Position numbers and translations under genes: made by a program. Below, piece after piece: positions 1 through 6,353 of a stretch of 7,892 bases of DNA (position 1 is the stretch's first letter; each line of letters opens with the position of its first letter). The stretch comes from Hyphomonadaceae bacterium UBA2389 (lineage in GTDB: Bacteria > Pseudomonadota > Alphaproteobacteria > Caulobacterales > Aquidulcibacteraceae), in contig DDSN01000081.1 of assembly GCA_002343395.1 (NCBI GenBank), positions 4,234-12,125 on the forward strand. Direction: 5' to 3'. A model generated the notes under the pieces. It did no database searches. It had not been told where the DNA came from and saw nothing but the letters and a program-made list of their open reading frames with translations.

Positions 1-681
1 CTCTTCACCGGCATGTACGCGCTTTCCGCCATTCTCGCGGCTTTGCGTCACGCTGAGCGGACCGGCGTCGGCCAACACATCGACGCAAGCTTGCTGGATT
101 CGCAAATCGCCACGCTCGCCAATCTTGGCGCGAGCTACCTCGTCTCCGGCGAAAAACCAGTGCGCCTCGGCAATCAGCACGCCTCGATCGCACCCTACCA
201 AGTGCTCGCCACCAAGGACGGCCATATCATCCTGGCGGTCGGCAATGACGGGCAGTTTCGCGACTTCTGCACGGCGTGCGGCGAAGCGCTGGCCGACGAT
301 CCGCGCTTCGCAACAAACGAGGCGCGCGTCATTCACCGCGCCGACCTGACCGCCGCCTTGAAGCCGATCATGGAGAAACGCACGACGGCTGAATGGGTGG
401 CGGCGTTGGAAGCCGCCGAAGTGCCGTGCGGGCCAATCAACACGCTCGATCAAGTTTACGCCGATCCGCATGTGATCGCACGCGGCGCGGTTGAATCCGT
501 AACACGAGCGGACGGCGCTCGCGTGCGCCTCGCCGCCAACCCCTTGCGCATGAGCGCGACGCCCCCGCGCACCACACGGGCGCCCCCGCTGCTCGGTCAG
601 GACACCGATTCGGTCTTGAGCGAGTTGCTCGGCGCGGACGCCGCTCAGTGCGCGGCCTGGCGGGCGGCGAAGATCGTCTGA
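1..681 (+). CDS. CaiB/BaiF family (class III) CoA-transferase, C-terminal part
   Basis: This gene is cut by the left edge; the open frame runs from base 1, and 226 residues are visible of a family that is usually about 380-430 long. Class III CoA-transferases move CoA between carboxylic acids in the cytoplasm. Visible family marks are LFTGMYA at the very start, TGxGQHIDASLLDS (residues 21-34), LGNQH (56-60) followed by PYQ, DGHI then GND (73-83), the VPCGPIN loop (141-147) and a closing LGQDTDSVL (198-206). In relatives such as formyl-CoA transferase the catalytic Asp sits just before the LFTGM-like stretch, so it should lie immediately outside the window. The first visible Met (base 13) is internal, not the start. 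The substrate cannot be read from this fragment; many relatives are annotated loosely. The gene converges on the tRNA-Pro gene, with only two bases between the TGA and the tRNA 3' end. Confidence 0.9.
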   Translation, partial: LFTGMYALSAILAALRHAERTGVGQHIDASLLDSQIATLANLGASYLVSGEKPVRLGNQHASIAPYQVLATKDGHIILAVGNDGQFRDFCTACGEALADDPRFATNEARVIHRADLTAALKPIMEKRTTAEWVAALEAAEVPCGPINTLDQVYADPHVIARGAVESVTRADGARVRLAANPLRMSATPPRTTRAPPLLGQDTDSVLSELLGADAAQCAAWRAAKIV

Positions 682-683
682 AT

Positions 684-760
684 TGGTCGGGGCGGCGGGA
701 TTCGAACTCGCGACCCTTAGCTCCCAAAGCTAATGCTCTACCAGGCTGAGCTACACCCCG
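684..760 (-). tRNA. tRNA-Pro (anticodon UGG)
   Basis: Read on the minus strand this folds as a full 77-base cloverleaf. The acceptor arm CGGGGTG pairs with CGCCCCG (one G-T wobble), followed by discriminator A and an encoded CCA (686-684). The D arm contains AGCTCAGCCTGGTAGAGC. The anticodon stem TTAGC/GCTAA encloses the loop TTTGGGA, giving anticodon UGG with G at position 37, as expected for proline. The T arm carries the standard GTTCGAATC loop. No good promoter is visible directly upstream (761-804), so it may be released by processing of a transcript coming from the DUF192 gene 44 bases upstream. Confidence 0.97.
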
Positions 761-804
761 ACTTGGCCGCGCGGTCTGCCACGTGCTCGCGCATCCGGCA
801 ACGG

Positions 805-1290
805 TTAACCCTCAGAGAAAATGCGATGCCGGACACGATCGCCGGCCTCGATGCCCAGTTCGCGCGCGCGGCCGCCGCGAATTTCGAGCACGCCACGGGT
901 GAGCCCGGCGGCTGGGATGCCCTCTTCGGAAAAGGGCGTCGTGCGTTCGGCGATATTCAAGATACGCCCATCCACGCCGATGAAGATGATATCCAGCGAG
1001 ATGACCGTGTTGCGCATCCAGAAGCTGGCGTATTCGGGCTCCTGAAAGTGAAACAGCATGCCCTGGTCGTCGGCCAGGCTCTGGCGGAACATCAGGCCGC
1101 GCGCACGCTCCTGTTCGTCGTCGGCGATCTCCACCGAAAAACGCACCGGGCCATTGGCGGTTTCGATGCTCAGGTCCTCAAAGGCGGCGCCGGCTTCGGC
1201 GGGCTCAGGCGCCCGCTCACTTTGGGCGCAGGCGCCCAACGCCAAGACGATCGTCATGCCCACCGCGCGCACCATGCTGATCAAGGCCAT
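805..1290 (-). CDS. DUF192 family predicted lipoprotein
   Basis: This 161-residue protein belongs to the DUF192 family, small mostly exported proteins whose biochemical role is not established. Seen here: a hydrophobic N-terminus ending in a lipobox (L-G-A-Cys21), so a lipid-anchored envelope protein is likely, followed by a short Ala/Pro/Glu-rich linker to about residue 36. The DUF192 fold then fills the rest, with RGLMFR (64-69), GMLFHF (77-82), the signature FWMRNT followed by ISLDIIFI (90-104), and the terminal VLEI-GG-LGI-GD pattern (134-151). Length is normal for the family. The start is uncertain: Met1, Met6 or Met12 would all leave a usable signal, and no strong ribosome-binding site is seen. 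The gene lies between two tRNA genes on the same strand, 60 bases after tRNA-Glu and 44 before tRNA-Pro, without a convincing promoter or terminator in either gap. Confidence 0.9.
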   Translation of the reverse strand: MALISMVRAVGMTIVLALGACAQSERAPEPAEAGAAFEDLSIETANGPVRFSVEIADDEQERARGLMFRQSLADDQGMLFHFQEPEYASFWMRNTVISLDIIFIGVDGRILNIAERTTPFSEEGIPAAGLTRGVLEIRGGRARELGIEAGDRVRHRIFSEG

Positions 1291-1350
1291 GTCAGGCTTT
1301 TCCGTAAGTTTGACAGCAGGCGTTCTAGCACGCGGCGGCGGGCGAGAAAG

Positions 1351-1425
1351 TGGCAGGCCCTAGGGGAGTCGAACCCCTCTTTTCAGGTTGAAAACCTGAC
1401 GTCCTAACCGATAGACGAAGGGCCC
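1351..1425 (-). tRNA. tRNA-Glu (anticodon UUC)
   Basis: Read on the minus strand this is a 75-base cloverleaf. The acceptor GGGCCCT pairs with AGGGCCT (first pair G-T), followed by discriminator G and an encoded CCA ending at 1351. The D arm TCGTCTATCGGTTAGGACG is typical of tRNA-Glu. The anticodon stem TCAGG/CCTGA holds the loop TTTTCAA, giving UUC. The T arm is AGGGG-TTCGACT-CCCCT. It is preceded by a strong alphaproteobacterial-type promoter at 1456-1484. Confidence 0.97.
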
Positions 1426-1455
1426 GCGGAACCGCCGTTTCGCGGGGAACCGGCC

Positions 1456-1484
1456 ATATAGAGGGGCTCGACCGCGCTGGCAAG
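1456..1484 (-). promoter_or_regulatory. Housekeeping-sigma promoter for tRNA-Glu
   Basis: On the minus strand CTTGCC (1484-1479) is followed by exactly 17 bases and then CTATAT (1461-1456). This differs by one base from the CTTGAC-N17-CTATAT consensus known for alphaproteobacterial housekeeping promoters. The expected start of transcription is near 1449, about 24 bases before the mature tRNA 5' end at 1425. It is the best promoter in the window and may also serve the DUF192 and tRNA-Pro genes downstream. That it is active is inferred from sequence only. Confidence 0.75.
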
Positions 1485-1491
1485 CGGGCCG

Positions 1492-1508
1492 TGCGCCGGG
1501 GCGGCGCA
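1492..1508 (-). terminator. Hairpin just after the recJ stop codon
   Basis: The sequence TGCGCCG-CCC-CGGCGCA (minus strand) is a perfect 7-base-pair stem with a 3-base loop, beginning two bases after the recJ TGA. There is no T-run after it, so it is not a classic intrinsic terminator. It could end or protect the recJ message, and it lies directly before the tRNA-Glu promoter. Confidence 0.4.
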
Positions 1509-1510
1509 AG

Positions 1511-3316
1511 TCACGCCTTCGCCAGGTCCACGATCTCCACTTCGGCCCGGGTGTTTCCGTTCCACTCGTTCTTCTTCACACGCACCGCCGCGTGGTAGGT
1601 CGCGTCGCGCTTCATCAGCGCTTCGCCAAGCGGACCTTTCATGGCGCGGAAGGCGATGCCGCCAACCTTGCCGCCGCGCGCGTCCTCGAGCGTGAAACGA
1701 ACGTGGTCTTCCTTGACGATCTTGGCGAAAGCGACGCGCACATCCGGCAACGCAAAAATTGGCTCTGGGTGACCTTGCCCATAGGGACCGATGCGATCGA
1801 GCGCGTCGATCAACGAAAAATCCAACGCGCCGATCGCGCCTGTAGCGTCAATGGACAGGGCGCGCGCCTCGCCTTCAGCGGCGGCGAGTTCGCCCGCGAG
1901 ACGCTCCGACAAGAAATCCTTCAACGGCTCGACACGATCCCATTCCACGGTCAAACCCGCAGCCGCCGCGTGCCCGCCGCCATTGATGAGCAGTCCCGCC
2001 TCTTTCGCGGCCGCGACCGCAGCGCCGAGATTGACGCCCGGCGTCGAGCGTCCGGACCCTTTCGCGGGCTCGTGTTCATTGACGCCGCCGAGCACAATCG
2101 TGGGCTTCAGCAGTTTGTCCTTCAGCCGTCCGGCCGCGATGCCGATGACGCCCGGATGCCAATAGTGCGAACCGACAATGACGACCGCGCGCTTTTCCGC
2201 TTCGGCGATGGCTGCTGTCTCCGCCTCGGCCAGCATTTCGGCTTCGCGCTGACGCCGCTCCTGGTTGAGCGCCTCAAGCGTCGCGGCCAGTTCGCGCGCT
2301 TCCTCGGGGTCCTCGGTTGAGAGCAGCCGCGTTGCGAGCGAAGCATCGCCTACACGTCCGCCTGCATTGATGCGCGGGCCGAGCACGAAGCCAAAATCAT
2401 AAACACTCGCGTGCCCTTTGCGGCCGGCGTTTTCCGCCAGCGCGGCAAGTCCAATATTCTTGCCGTTGCGCAGCACCTTCAGCCCTTGCGCGACAATGGC
2501 GCGATTGAACCCCGTCAACGGCGCCACATCGCACACGGTGCCGATCGCGGCGAGATCGAGCGTGTGGAGCGGATCGGGCAAATTGTTCGATCCGATCGAG
2601 CCGCGACGGCGCGCCTCGCGATTGATCGCGGCCAGCGCCACCAATACCACGCCCGCGGCCGTTAGGTGACCCTGACGGGACGGACAGTCGAGGCGATTGG
2701 GATTGACAACAGCGCGCGCGCGCGGCGGCGGGCCGCTCATTAGATGATGATCCAGCACGACGACGTCGAGGCCCAAGTCCGCGGCGGCGTTAAGCGGTCC
2801 CTCGGCGGCTGCGCCGCAGTCCACCGTGATGACGAGATCCGCGCCCTCCGCCTTCAGCCGTTCGAACGCGAGCGCAGATGGTCCGTACCCCTCCTTCATG
2901 CGGTCGGGCACATAGATCAGCAACTCACGCCCGCGTGCGCGAAAGTATCGGACAAGTTGCGCCGCCGAGGAGCCGCCATCGACATCGTAATCTGCGAACA
3001 CCGCCGTACGCCGCCCGAGCACGATCGCATCCTCGATCACCCGCGCAGCTTCATCCATGTCGGCGAACGAAGAGGGATCGGGGAAGTGCGTCTTCAGCGT
3101 CGGCTCCAGAAACGCTTGCGCGTTCTCCAGCGTAACCCCGCGAGAAGCCAGCAGGCGCGCCGCGATCTCGGGCAGCGTAAAGCGCCGACGCAGCGCCTCA
3201 ACCAAGGCGAGATCGGCCTCGCGCGCGCGCCAACGGCGATTGGTCAGCGACCTCTCGACGCCTAAGAAGGCGCCGCCGCTCGCCGAGCGCATGGAAACCG
3301 CCGCTGCTTGACCCAT
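1511..3316 (-). CDS. recJ: Single-stranded-DNA-specific exonuclease RecJ
   Basis: RecJ degrades single-stranded DNA 5' to 3' in recombinational and mismatch repair, using a two-metal DHH phosphoesterase core in the cytoplasm. The 601-residue protein is of usual length. Seen in order: the FLGVERSLTNRRW start region (17-29), motif I ADYDVDG (108-114), motif II VDCGA (165-169), the DHH triad (189-191), motif IV Asp263 in VCDVAPL, GPRINAGGRVGD (313-324), a Glu/Ala-rich linker helix (about 335-378), the DHHA1 domain with SGRS (421-424) and GGGHAAAAG (446-454), and a C-terminal OB-fold with GPYGQGHPEP (510-519). All expected acidic and His metal ligands are present. After motif I it reads DGGSSAA where many RecJ proteins have a Thr, a mild change. 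Met1 is taken as the start; Met9 (codon at 3292) is equally possible, as neither has a clear ribosome-binding site. It follows the unknown lipoprotein gene by 54 bases, so it probably shares its transcript. Confidence 0.96.
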   Translation of the reverse strand: MGQAAAVSMRSASGGAFLGVERSLTNRRWRAREADLALVEALRRRFTLPEIAARLLASRGVTLENAQAFLEPTLKTHFPDPSSFADMDEAARVIEDAIVLGRRTAVFADYDVDGGSSAAQLVRYFRARGRELLIYVPDRMKEGYGPSALAFERLKAEGADLVITVDCGAAAEGPLNAAADLGLDVVVLDHHLMSGPPPRARAVVNPNRLDCPSRQGHLTAAGVVLVALAAINREARRRGSIGSNNLPDPLHTLDLAAIGTVCDVAPLTGFNRAIVAQGLKVLRNGKNIGLAALAENAGRKGHASVYDFGFVLGPRINAGGRVGDASLATRLLSTEDPEEARELAATLEALNQERRQREAEMLAEAETAAIAEAEKRAVVIVGSHYWHPGVIGIAAGRLKDKLLKPTIVLGGVNEHEPAKGSGRSTPGVNLGAAVAAAKEAGLLINGGGHAAAAGLTVEWDRVEPLKDFLSERLAGELAAAEGEARALSIDATGAIGALDFSLIDALDRIGPYGQGHPEPIFALPDVRVAFAKIVKEDHVRFTLEDARGGKVGGIAFRAMKGPLGEALMKRDATYHAAVRVKKNEWNGNTRAEVEIVDLAKA

Positions 3317-3370
3317 GAGGGTTGAGGCTAGCGTGATTCGAGGGGGCGTAATCGGCCGGCGATGCTGGGA

Positions 3371-4507
3371 CTATTCCGACGCCGCGTTAGCCGCGGTCCG
3401 AGTGCGATACGCTTCGAGCATCTCGCGCCGCACCTGATCCACGCTTTCACGCAATTGAGGACGCTCCGTCGCGCTTTGCTGGACATAATAGGACAGGCGG
3501 CTTGTGTCGCCTCCTTTCAAGCTCGCGAGATATGGCAACTCAAACTCAATCTGATCGCGAACCTTGGCGGTATCGCTTTCATCGTCGATTTCACCTGCTG
3601 TCAACGCCCACACATACATCAATTGCAGGTCGCGCAACCGCACAGCATACGGTTGCTGTCCCTCAACCGAATTGGCGTTGATGATGGCCTCGATAACCTG
3701 CTCGTTCGAACGCTGGCGCGCCTCCGCCGCGTCACGCGCGATGCCATTGTTGCTCAGCGCTTCCGCGATGATCAGGCGTAAGCCCGCTTCCGTGCAAGGC
3801 GCGCCGTAACGCTGCACGGCCTCGATCGACTGCCGGGCGATATCGAGAGCGACCGCGCTCGTGACGGTGCTTTTCACGCGGCCGTCGTCCTCGCGATAGT
3901 CGGCGAACGGCGGCGCGTCGCCTTCAGAGGCTTCCATGCGCAGCACGACCCGCTCGCGCAACGCACCCACGGAATCGGTTAGTAACAAAAATCGCTCGGT
4001 GCTGCCGCTGATCGAGTTGAATGAATTCTGCGTGGCCGACAGTCCGGTCGCCCAGATTGTCGGGGAGTTGGAGATTGTCGCCGCGACGGTGGCTGTGTCG
4101 AAGAAGTTGTTGGCGAGATCACGCCCAAACGTGGTTTGACCATCCACCGATGCGAGTGTTTGCATGAAGCTTTCGCACTGGGAGCGCATCGCCAAACGGC
4201 CAACGTGATAGAATTCCTCGGCCCGCTCGAAGACCGCCTTGGCGCGCTCGGACTCCCCCAAACGCGCCGTCGTCGCCGAGGGATTGATGAGGTCGCCGAT
4301 CGCGCGAACGAGCCGATCGCGTGCGTCGAAACCGGAGCTGGCCAATCTGCCCGCCGGCCGGCCGTCATCGTATTCGGTGCGAACCGGGCTCTCATCGAGG
4401 CCTGCCCAATCCCGCGTCGTATTGCCGATTGTCTCGCACCCCGCGGCCGCCACCAAAGCGGGCGCGAGCGCCCAAGCGCGCTTCCAGGTTTCCATGACTC
4501 CCCCCAT
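3371..4507 (-). CDS. Uncharacterised predicted lipoprotein
   Basis: I do not recognise this 378-residue protein as a named family. It starts with a short basic, hydrophobic segment ending A-A-G-Cys24, a plausible though imperfect lipobox (Ala at -3), so export and lipid anchoring are likely. The mature part has only two other cysteines, Cys111 (in SQCESFMQTL) and Cys238 (in YGAPCTEAGL), which could form a disulfide in the periplasm. Between them is a Ser/Thr/Ala-rich, moderately hydrophobic stretch (about 137-160) followed by SGSTERFLLL and a helical region. The C-terminal 130 residues look helical and charged. The pattern of a Cys-containing helix, a small-residue segment and a later Y-x(3)-Cys-Thr motif before an Ala/Leu helix resembles other alphaproteobacterial hypothetical lipoproteins as I recall them; this is inference. 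An alternative start is Met5 (4495), preceded by a G-rich run. recJ follows 54 bases downstream. Confidence 0.85.
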   Translation of the reverse strand: MGGVMETWKRAWALAPALVAAAGCETIGNTTRDWAGLDESPVRTEYDDGRPAGRLASSGFDARDRLVRAIGDLINPSATTARLGESERAKAVFERAEEFYHVGRLAMRSQCESFMQTLASVDGQTTFGRDLANNFFDTATVAATISNSPTIWATGLSATQNSFNSISGSTERFLLLTDSVGALRERVVLRMEASEGDAPPFADYREDDGRVKSTVTSAVALDIARQSIEAVQRYGAPCTEAGLRLIIAEALSNNGIARDAAEARQRSNEQVIEAIINANSVEGQQPYAVRLRDLQLMYVWALTAGEIDDESDTAKVRDQIEFELPYLASLKGGDTSRLSYYVQQSATERPQLRESVDQVRREMLEAYRTRTAANAASE

Positions 4508-4551
4508 TTTTCCCGACGCGTCAGCTCCATGCGCGCCTTGGGGAGCAGCCT

Positions 4552-4581
4552 ATGATACCGTTTCGGATACGCAACCAAAAA
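4552..4581 (-). promoter_or_regulatory. Possible promoter for the uncharacterised lipoprotein
   Basis: On the minus strand TTTTTG (4581-4576) lies 18 bases before TATCAT (4557-4552), a good -10 match with a poor -35. Transcription would begin near 4545, giving a leader of about 38 bases. The -35 overlaps the T-run of the candidate terminator of the preceding peptidase gene. Confidence 0.3.
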
Positions 4582-4609
4582 GCGAGTGTGTAACGAAGAA
4601 TTCGCTCGC
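4577..4609 (-). terminator. Possible intrinsic terminator of the M28 peptidase gene
   Basis: Ten bases after the peptidase stop codon the minus strand has GCGAG (4609-4605) and CTCGC (4586-4582) separated by 18 bases and followed by TTTTT (4581-4577). The loop can form a small inner CGAA/TTCG pairing. The outer stem is short, so this is only a weak candidate. Confidence 0.35.
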
Positions 4610-4619
4610 CCTGTGCGCG

Positions 4620-6293
4620 TCAGCGCCCCGACGCCGTCCGAGCCGCGCGGAACTCGGCGTTCTCGCGCCATTGCGGCCATTCCTCGCCGTCGATGAGACG
4701 CCGCCCCACCGCGTGGAGCGCGGCTAAATCCTGCACCCCGCCCGACATGTCCCAGTCCGCGGTCAGTTCATCCGAGGGCTTATGATAATTGTTGGCGGTG
4801 TAAGCTGCGTTCAACGCCTGACCTCGTTCCACCCCGCCGTCGACCATGTCGATGCCGTTCGATGTGTACAACACTGGAATGCCAATCTGGGCGAGGTGCA
4901 GATGATCCGAGCGGTAGAAATAGCCTGCCTCGGGCGATGAATCCGGCGCCACGCGGCGCCCCTGCGCCGCAAGCGCTTGCGTGAAGATGTCATCCAGTTC
5001 GCTCTTGCCGAAACCAACGACCTCGACGTCGTGCGTGGGGCCGGCGTTGTTGATGCCATCCATGTTGATCGCGGCGACGGTGTCGCGCGCGGGAAAAACC
5101 GGGTGTTGCGAATAGTAGAGCGCCCCGAGCAAACCTTGCTCTTCCGCCGTGAGCGCAATGAAGGCGACCGATCGTGCTCCGGCGCCTTCGCTGGCGAAGC
5201 GGCGGGCAAGCTCGACAAGCGCGGCCGTTCCAGTGGCGTTATCAAGCGCGCCATTGCAGATGTCGTCGCCGTCAATCGCCGGACAATGCCCCAAATGATC
5301 CCAGTGCGCGGAGTACATCACGACTTCGCCCGCCCGCTCGCGGCCTGGCAAGACGGCGACGACATTGTTGGTCGTGCGCTGCTCAACGCGCGTTTCGAGC
5401 GTCATCGACGCCGTGAGGTTCATCCGCACCGCGCGGAAGCCAGGACGTTGCGCGCGCGCCTTCAATTCGGCAAAATCAAGCCGAGCGCGGCGGAAGGTCT
5501 CCATCGCCACATCGTTGTTCATCCAGCCCTCGAAGCCAGCGCGGCTCGCGCCCCGATCAGAGCGCACCACATCCCAGCGCGCGCTGCCGGTCGAGGATTG
5601 GATGACCGCCCAGGGATAGGCCGCGGGCGCGGTTTCATGAATGATGATCGCGCCAGCCGCGCCTTGGCGGCCCGCTTCCTCGAACTTGTAGGTCCAGCGG
5701 CCATAATAGGTCATCGCGCGCCCACCGAAGCCGCGATCGTCGCCGGTTTCAAAGTCGGGGTCATTGATGAGGATGACCGCGATCTTGCCGCGCATGTCGA
5801 CGCCAGCATAGTCGTTCCAACCAAGTTCCGGCGCATTGACGCCGTAACCTACGAAAACGAGCGGCGCGTTTTCGATCGCCACCACCGGATCGAGCCGCCG
5901 CGTCCACGCCGAGAACTGCGTCGCATAGGCATACTGCATTGCGCCGTCGCGACCGGTGATGGTCAAGGTCGGCGAATTCGTCAGCGTCGCCGCGACAAGC
6001 GGCGTCTCTTGCAGCCAGGATCGCGATCCGTCCGCACGCGTCACGCCCGGTTGCAGACCGGCGCCCGCGAACGCGCGCTGGAGATACTCGATCGTCAACC
6101 GCTCGCCGTTCGTGCCGGGCGCGCGCCCCTCGAACTCATCGGAAGCCAATACCCGCACATGCTCGATCAACGCATCCGCGGAGAGCGGCGCATGCGCGAA
6201 CGCGGGAACGGCAGGCGCCGCTGGAGGCTGATCGGCGGTAGCGCAAGCCGTGAGCGAAAACAAAGCCGCCGCCCAGATATGCCGCAAGGTCAT
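4620..6293 (-). CDS. M28 family zinc metallopeptidase, predicted lipoprotein with PA-like insert
   Basis: This is a secreted aminopeptidase-type enzyme expected to cleave N-terminal residues from peptides at the cell envelope with two zinc ions. Counting from the chosen ATG (557 residues), there is a 16-residue signal ending L-T-A-Cys17, a lipobox. An N-terminal helix region with LASDEFEGRAPGT comes next, then a protease-associated (PA)-like segment (about 140-290, with LVFVGYGV and GKIAVILIND). The M28 core has the full ligand set: His330 in SAHWDHLG, Asp351 in GALDNATG, Glu384 and Glu385 in TAEEQG, Asp412 in INMDGI and His464 in SDHLHL. The frame is open back to a TTG at 6323, but ATG at 6293 is preferred: it makes a compact lipoprotein signal, has GGGGA eight bases upstream, and lies downstream of a candidate promoter that would exclude the TTG. 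The exact peptide substrate is unknown. Confidence 0.93.
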   Translation of the reverse strand: MTLRHIWAAALFSLTACATADQPPAAPAVPAFAHAPLSADALIEHVRVLASDEFEGRAPGTNGERLTIEYLQRAFAGAGLQPGVTRADGSRSWLQETPLVAATLTNSPTLTITGRDGAMQYAYATQFSAWTRRLDPVVAIENAPLVFVGYGVNAPELGWNDYAGVDMRGKIAVILINDPDFETGDDRGFGGRAMTYYGRWTYKFEEAGRQGAAGAIIIHETAPAAYPWAVIQSSTGSARWDVVRSDRGASRAGFEGWMNNDVAMETFRRARLDFAELKARAQRPGFRAVRMNLTASMTLETRVEQRTTNNVVAVLPGRERAGEVVMYSAHWDHLGHCPAIDGDDICNGALDNATGTAALVELARRFASEGAGARSVAFIALTAEEQGLLGALYYSQHPVFPARDTVAAINMDGINNAGPTHDVEVVGFGKSELDDIFTQALAAQGRRVAPDSSPEAGYFYRSDHLHLAQIGIPVLYTSNGIDMVDGGVERGQALNAAYTANNYHKPSDELTADWDMSGGVQDLAALHAVGRRLIDGEEWPQWRENAEFRAARTASGR

Positions 6294-6323
6294 GTGTTGT
6301 TTCCCCGAAATCCAGGAACGCAA

Positions 6324-6352
6324 CTTAGACGCCTTGCCGCCGCCGGCTCAAG
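6324..6352 (-). promoter_or_regulatory. Candidate promoter for the M28 peptidase
   Basis: On the minus strand CTTGAG (6352-6347) is followed by 17 bases and TCTAAG (6329-6324). The -35 half fits the alphaproteobacterial CTTGAC well; the -10 is only partly matched. It falls in the gap just after the reductase stop and would give a leader of about 24 bases to the ATG at 6293. Confidence 0.4.
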
Positions 6353-6353
6353 C

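Noticed and set aside
733..1407. A 224-codon plus-strand frame across tRNA-Pro, DUF192 and tRNA-Glu
   Set aside because: It overlaps two clear tRNA genes and a recognised protein family on the other strand and has no family resemblance itself.
684..1425. tRNA genes as possible integration sites of a mobile element
   Set aside because: No integrase, no repeated tRNA 3' end and no foreign-looking genes are seen near either tRNA.
1592..3265. Plus-strand frames of 84-242 codons opposite recJ
   Set aside because: recJ on the minus strand has every catalytic motif in order; these frames have none and are shadows.
3335..3339. A GATTC site (GANTC, the CcrM methylation motif of alphaproteobacteria) just upstream of recJ
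   Set aside because: A single five-base site in a gap can occur by chance, and other GANTC sites fall inside genes; no cell-cycle control can be claimed.
3979..4680. A second minus-strand frame of 233 codons overlapping the unknown lipoprotein
   Set aside because: It is Arg/Pro/Ser-rich, has no signal or motif, and runs into the peptidase 3' end; the lipoprotein frame has a signal, a lipobox and balanced composition.
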